Of a stretch of 6,108 nucleotides of DNA, positions 6,086 through 6,108 are shown piece after piece (position 1 is the first letter of the stretch; the number at the start of each line of letters is the position of its first letter). The notes beneath the pieces are model-generated. The model ran no database searches. It saw nothing but the letters and a program-made list of their open reading frames with translations, and was not told the DNA's origin. Where the stretch lies: assembly GCA_009784355.1 (NCBI GenBank), contig WRBU01000081.1, forward strand, positions 1-6,108, read 5' to 3'. Source of the stretch: Defluviitaleaceae bacterium. Its GTDB lineage: Bacteria; Bacillota; Clostridia; Lachnospirales; WRAX01. The position numbers and the translations under genes are program-made.

Positions 6086-6108
6086 GTGATAAAATGTGTT
6101 AGAGGTGA
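6067..6108 (+). promoter_or_regulatory. Possible promoter and ribosome site of the next gene
   Basis: TTGCTC (6067-6072), 17 bases, then TAAAAT (6090-6095) preceded by TG-A make an extended -10 candidate. The window ends in AGAGGTGA (6101-6108), which resembles a Shine-Dalgarno site for a plus-strand gene starting just outside. The -35 lies inside the terminator hairpin and the match is modest. Confidence 0.25.

Noticed and set aside
6032..6088. Small GTG-started ORF over the spo0A terminator
   Set aside because: It runs through a perfect terminator hairpin and T-run, with poor SD; no support for translation.

Overview
The window looks like chromosomal DNA from a low-GC, endospore-forming Firmicute, most likely a clostridium. 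Three things point there: a full-length Spo0A with 0A boxes in its own promoter, strong AGGAGG-type ribosome binding sites before nearly every gene, and a clostridial-type 8-oxoguanine glycosylase (Ogg). I cannot name the genus.

Layout. Positions 1-114 hold the 3' end of an unrecognised plus-strand gene, closed by a bidirectional terminator. Two minus-strand genes (192-815 and 831-1436) form a small operon for exported proteins of unknown function; the first one transcribed is rich in His and Cys. Upstream of this operon, at 1505-1597, lies a perfect tandem array of 8.45 copies of an 11-bp unit, bracketed by minus-strand promoter candidates. A bidirectional terminator (1764-1791) then separates this from groES-groEL (minus strand, 3810 to 1836). 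The groES-groEL gap holds a long palindromic element that supplies the groES stop codon. Upstream of groES, also on the minus strand, is ogg (3881-4732). No terminator is visible between ogg and groES, and no CIRCE operator is present. From 4781 to 5158 is a regulatory region between divergent genes. It carries a perfect-consensus sigma-A promoter, two 0A-box-like sites, a 29-bp dyad and a second promoter, all upstream of spo0A (5159-5962, plus). A strong terminator (6056-6085) closes spo0A, and a possible promoter and ribosome binding site for the next gene end the window.

How the genes relate. GroES/GroEL (protein folding) and Ogg (removal of oxidised guanine) could share a transcript as stress and housekeeping functions. 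Spo0A is the master regulator of sporulation entry and appears autoregulated. The exported-protein operon with its repeat leader is the least understood part. The repeat is open in all six reading frames. On the minus strand it lies inside a candidate 55-residue ORF that has its own consensus promoter and Shine-Dalgarno site, so repeat copy number could change where that ORF stops relative to the next gene. That idea is inference.
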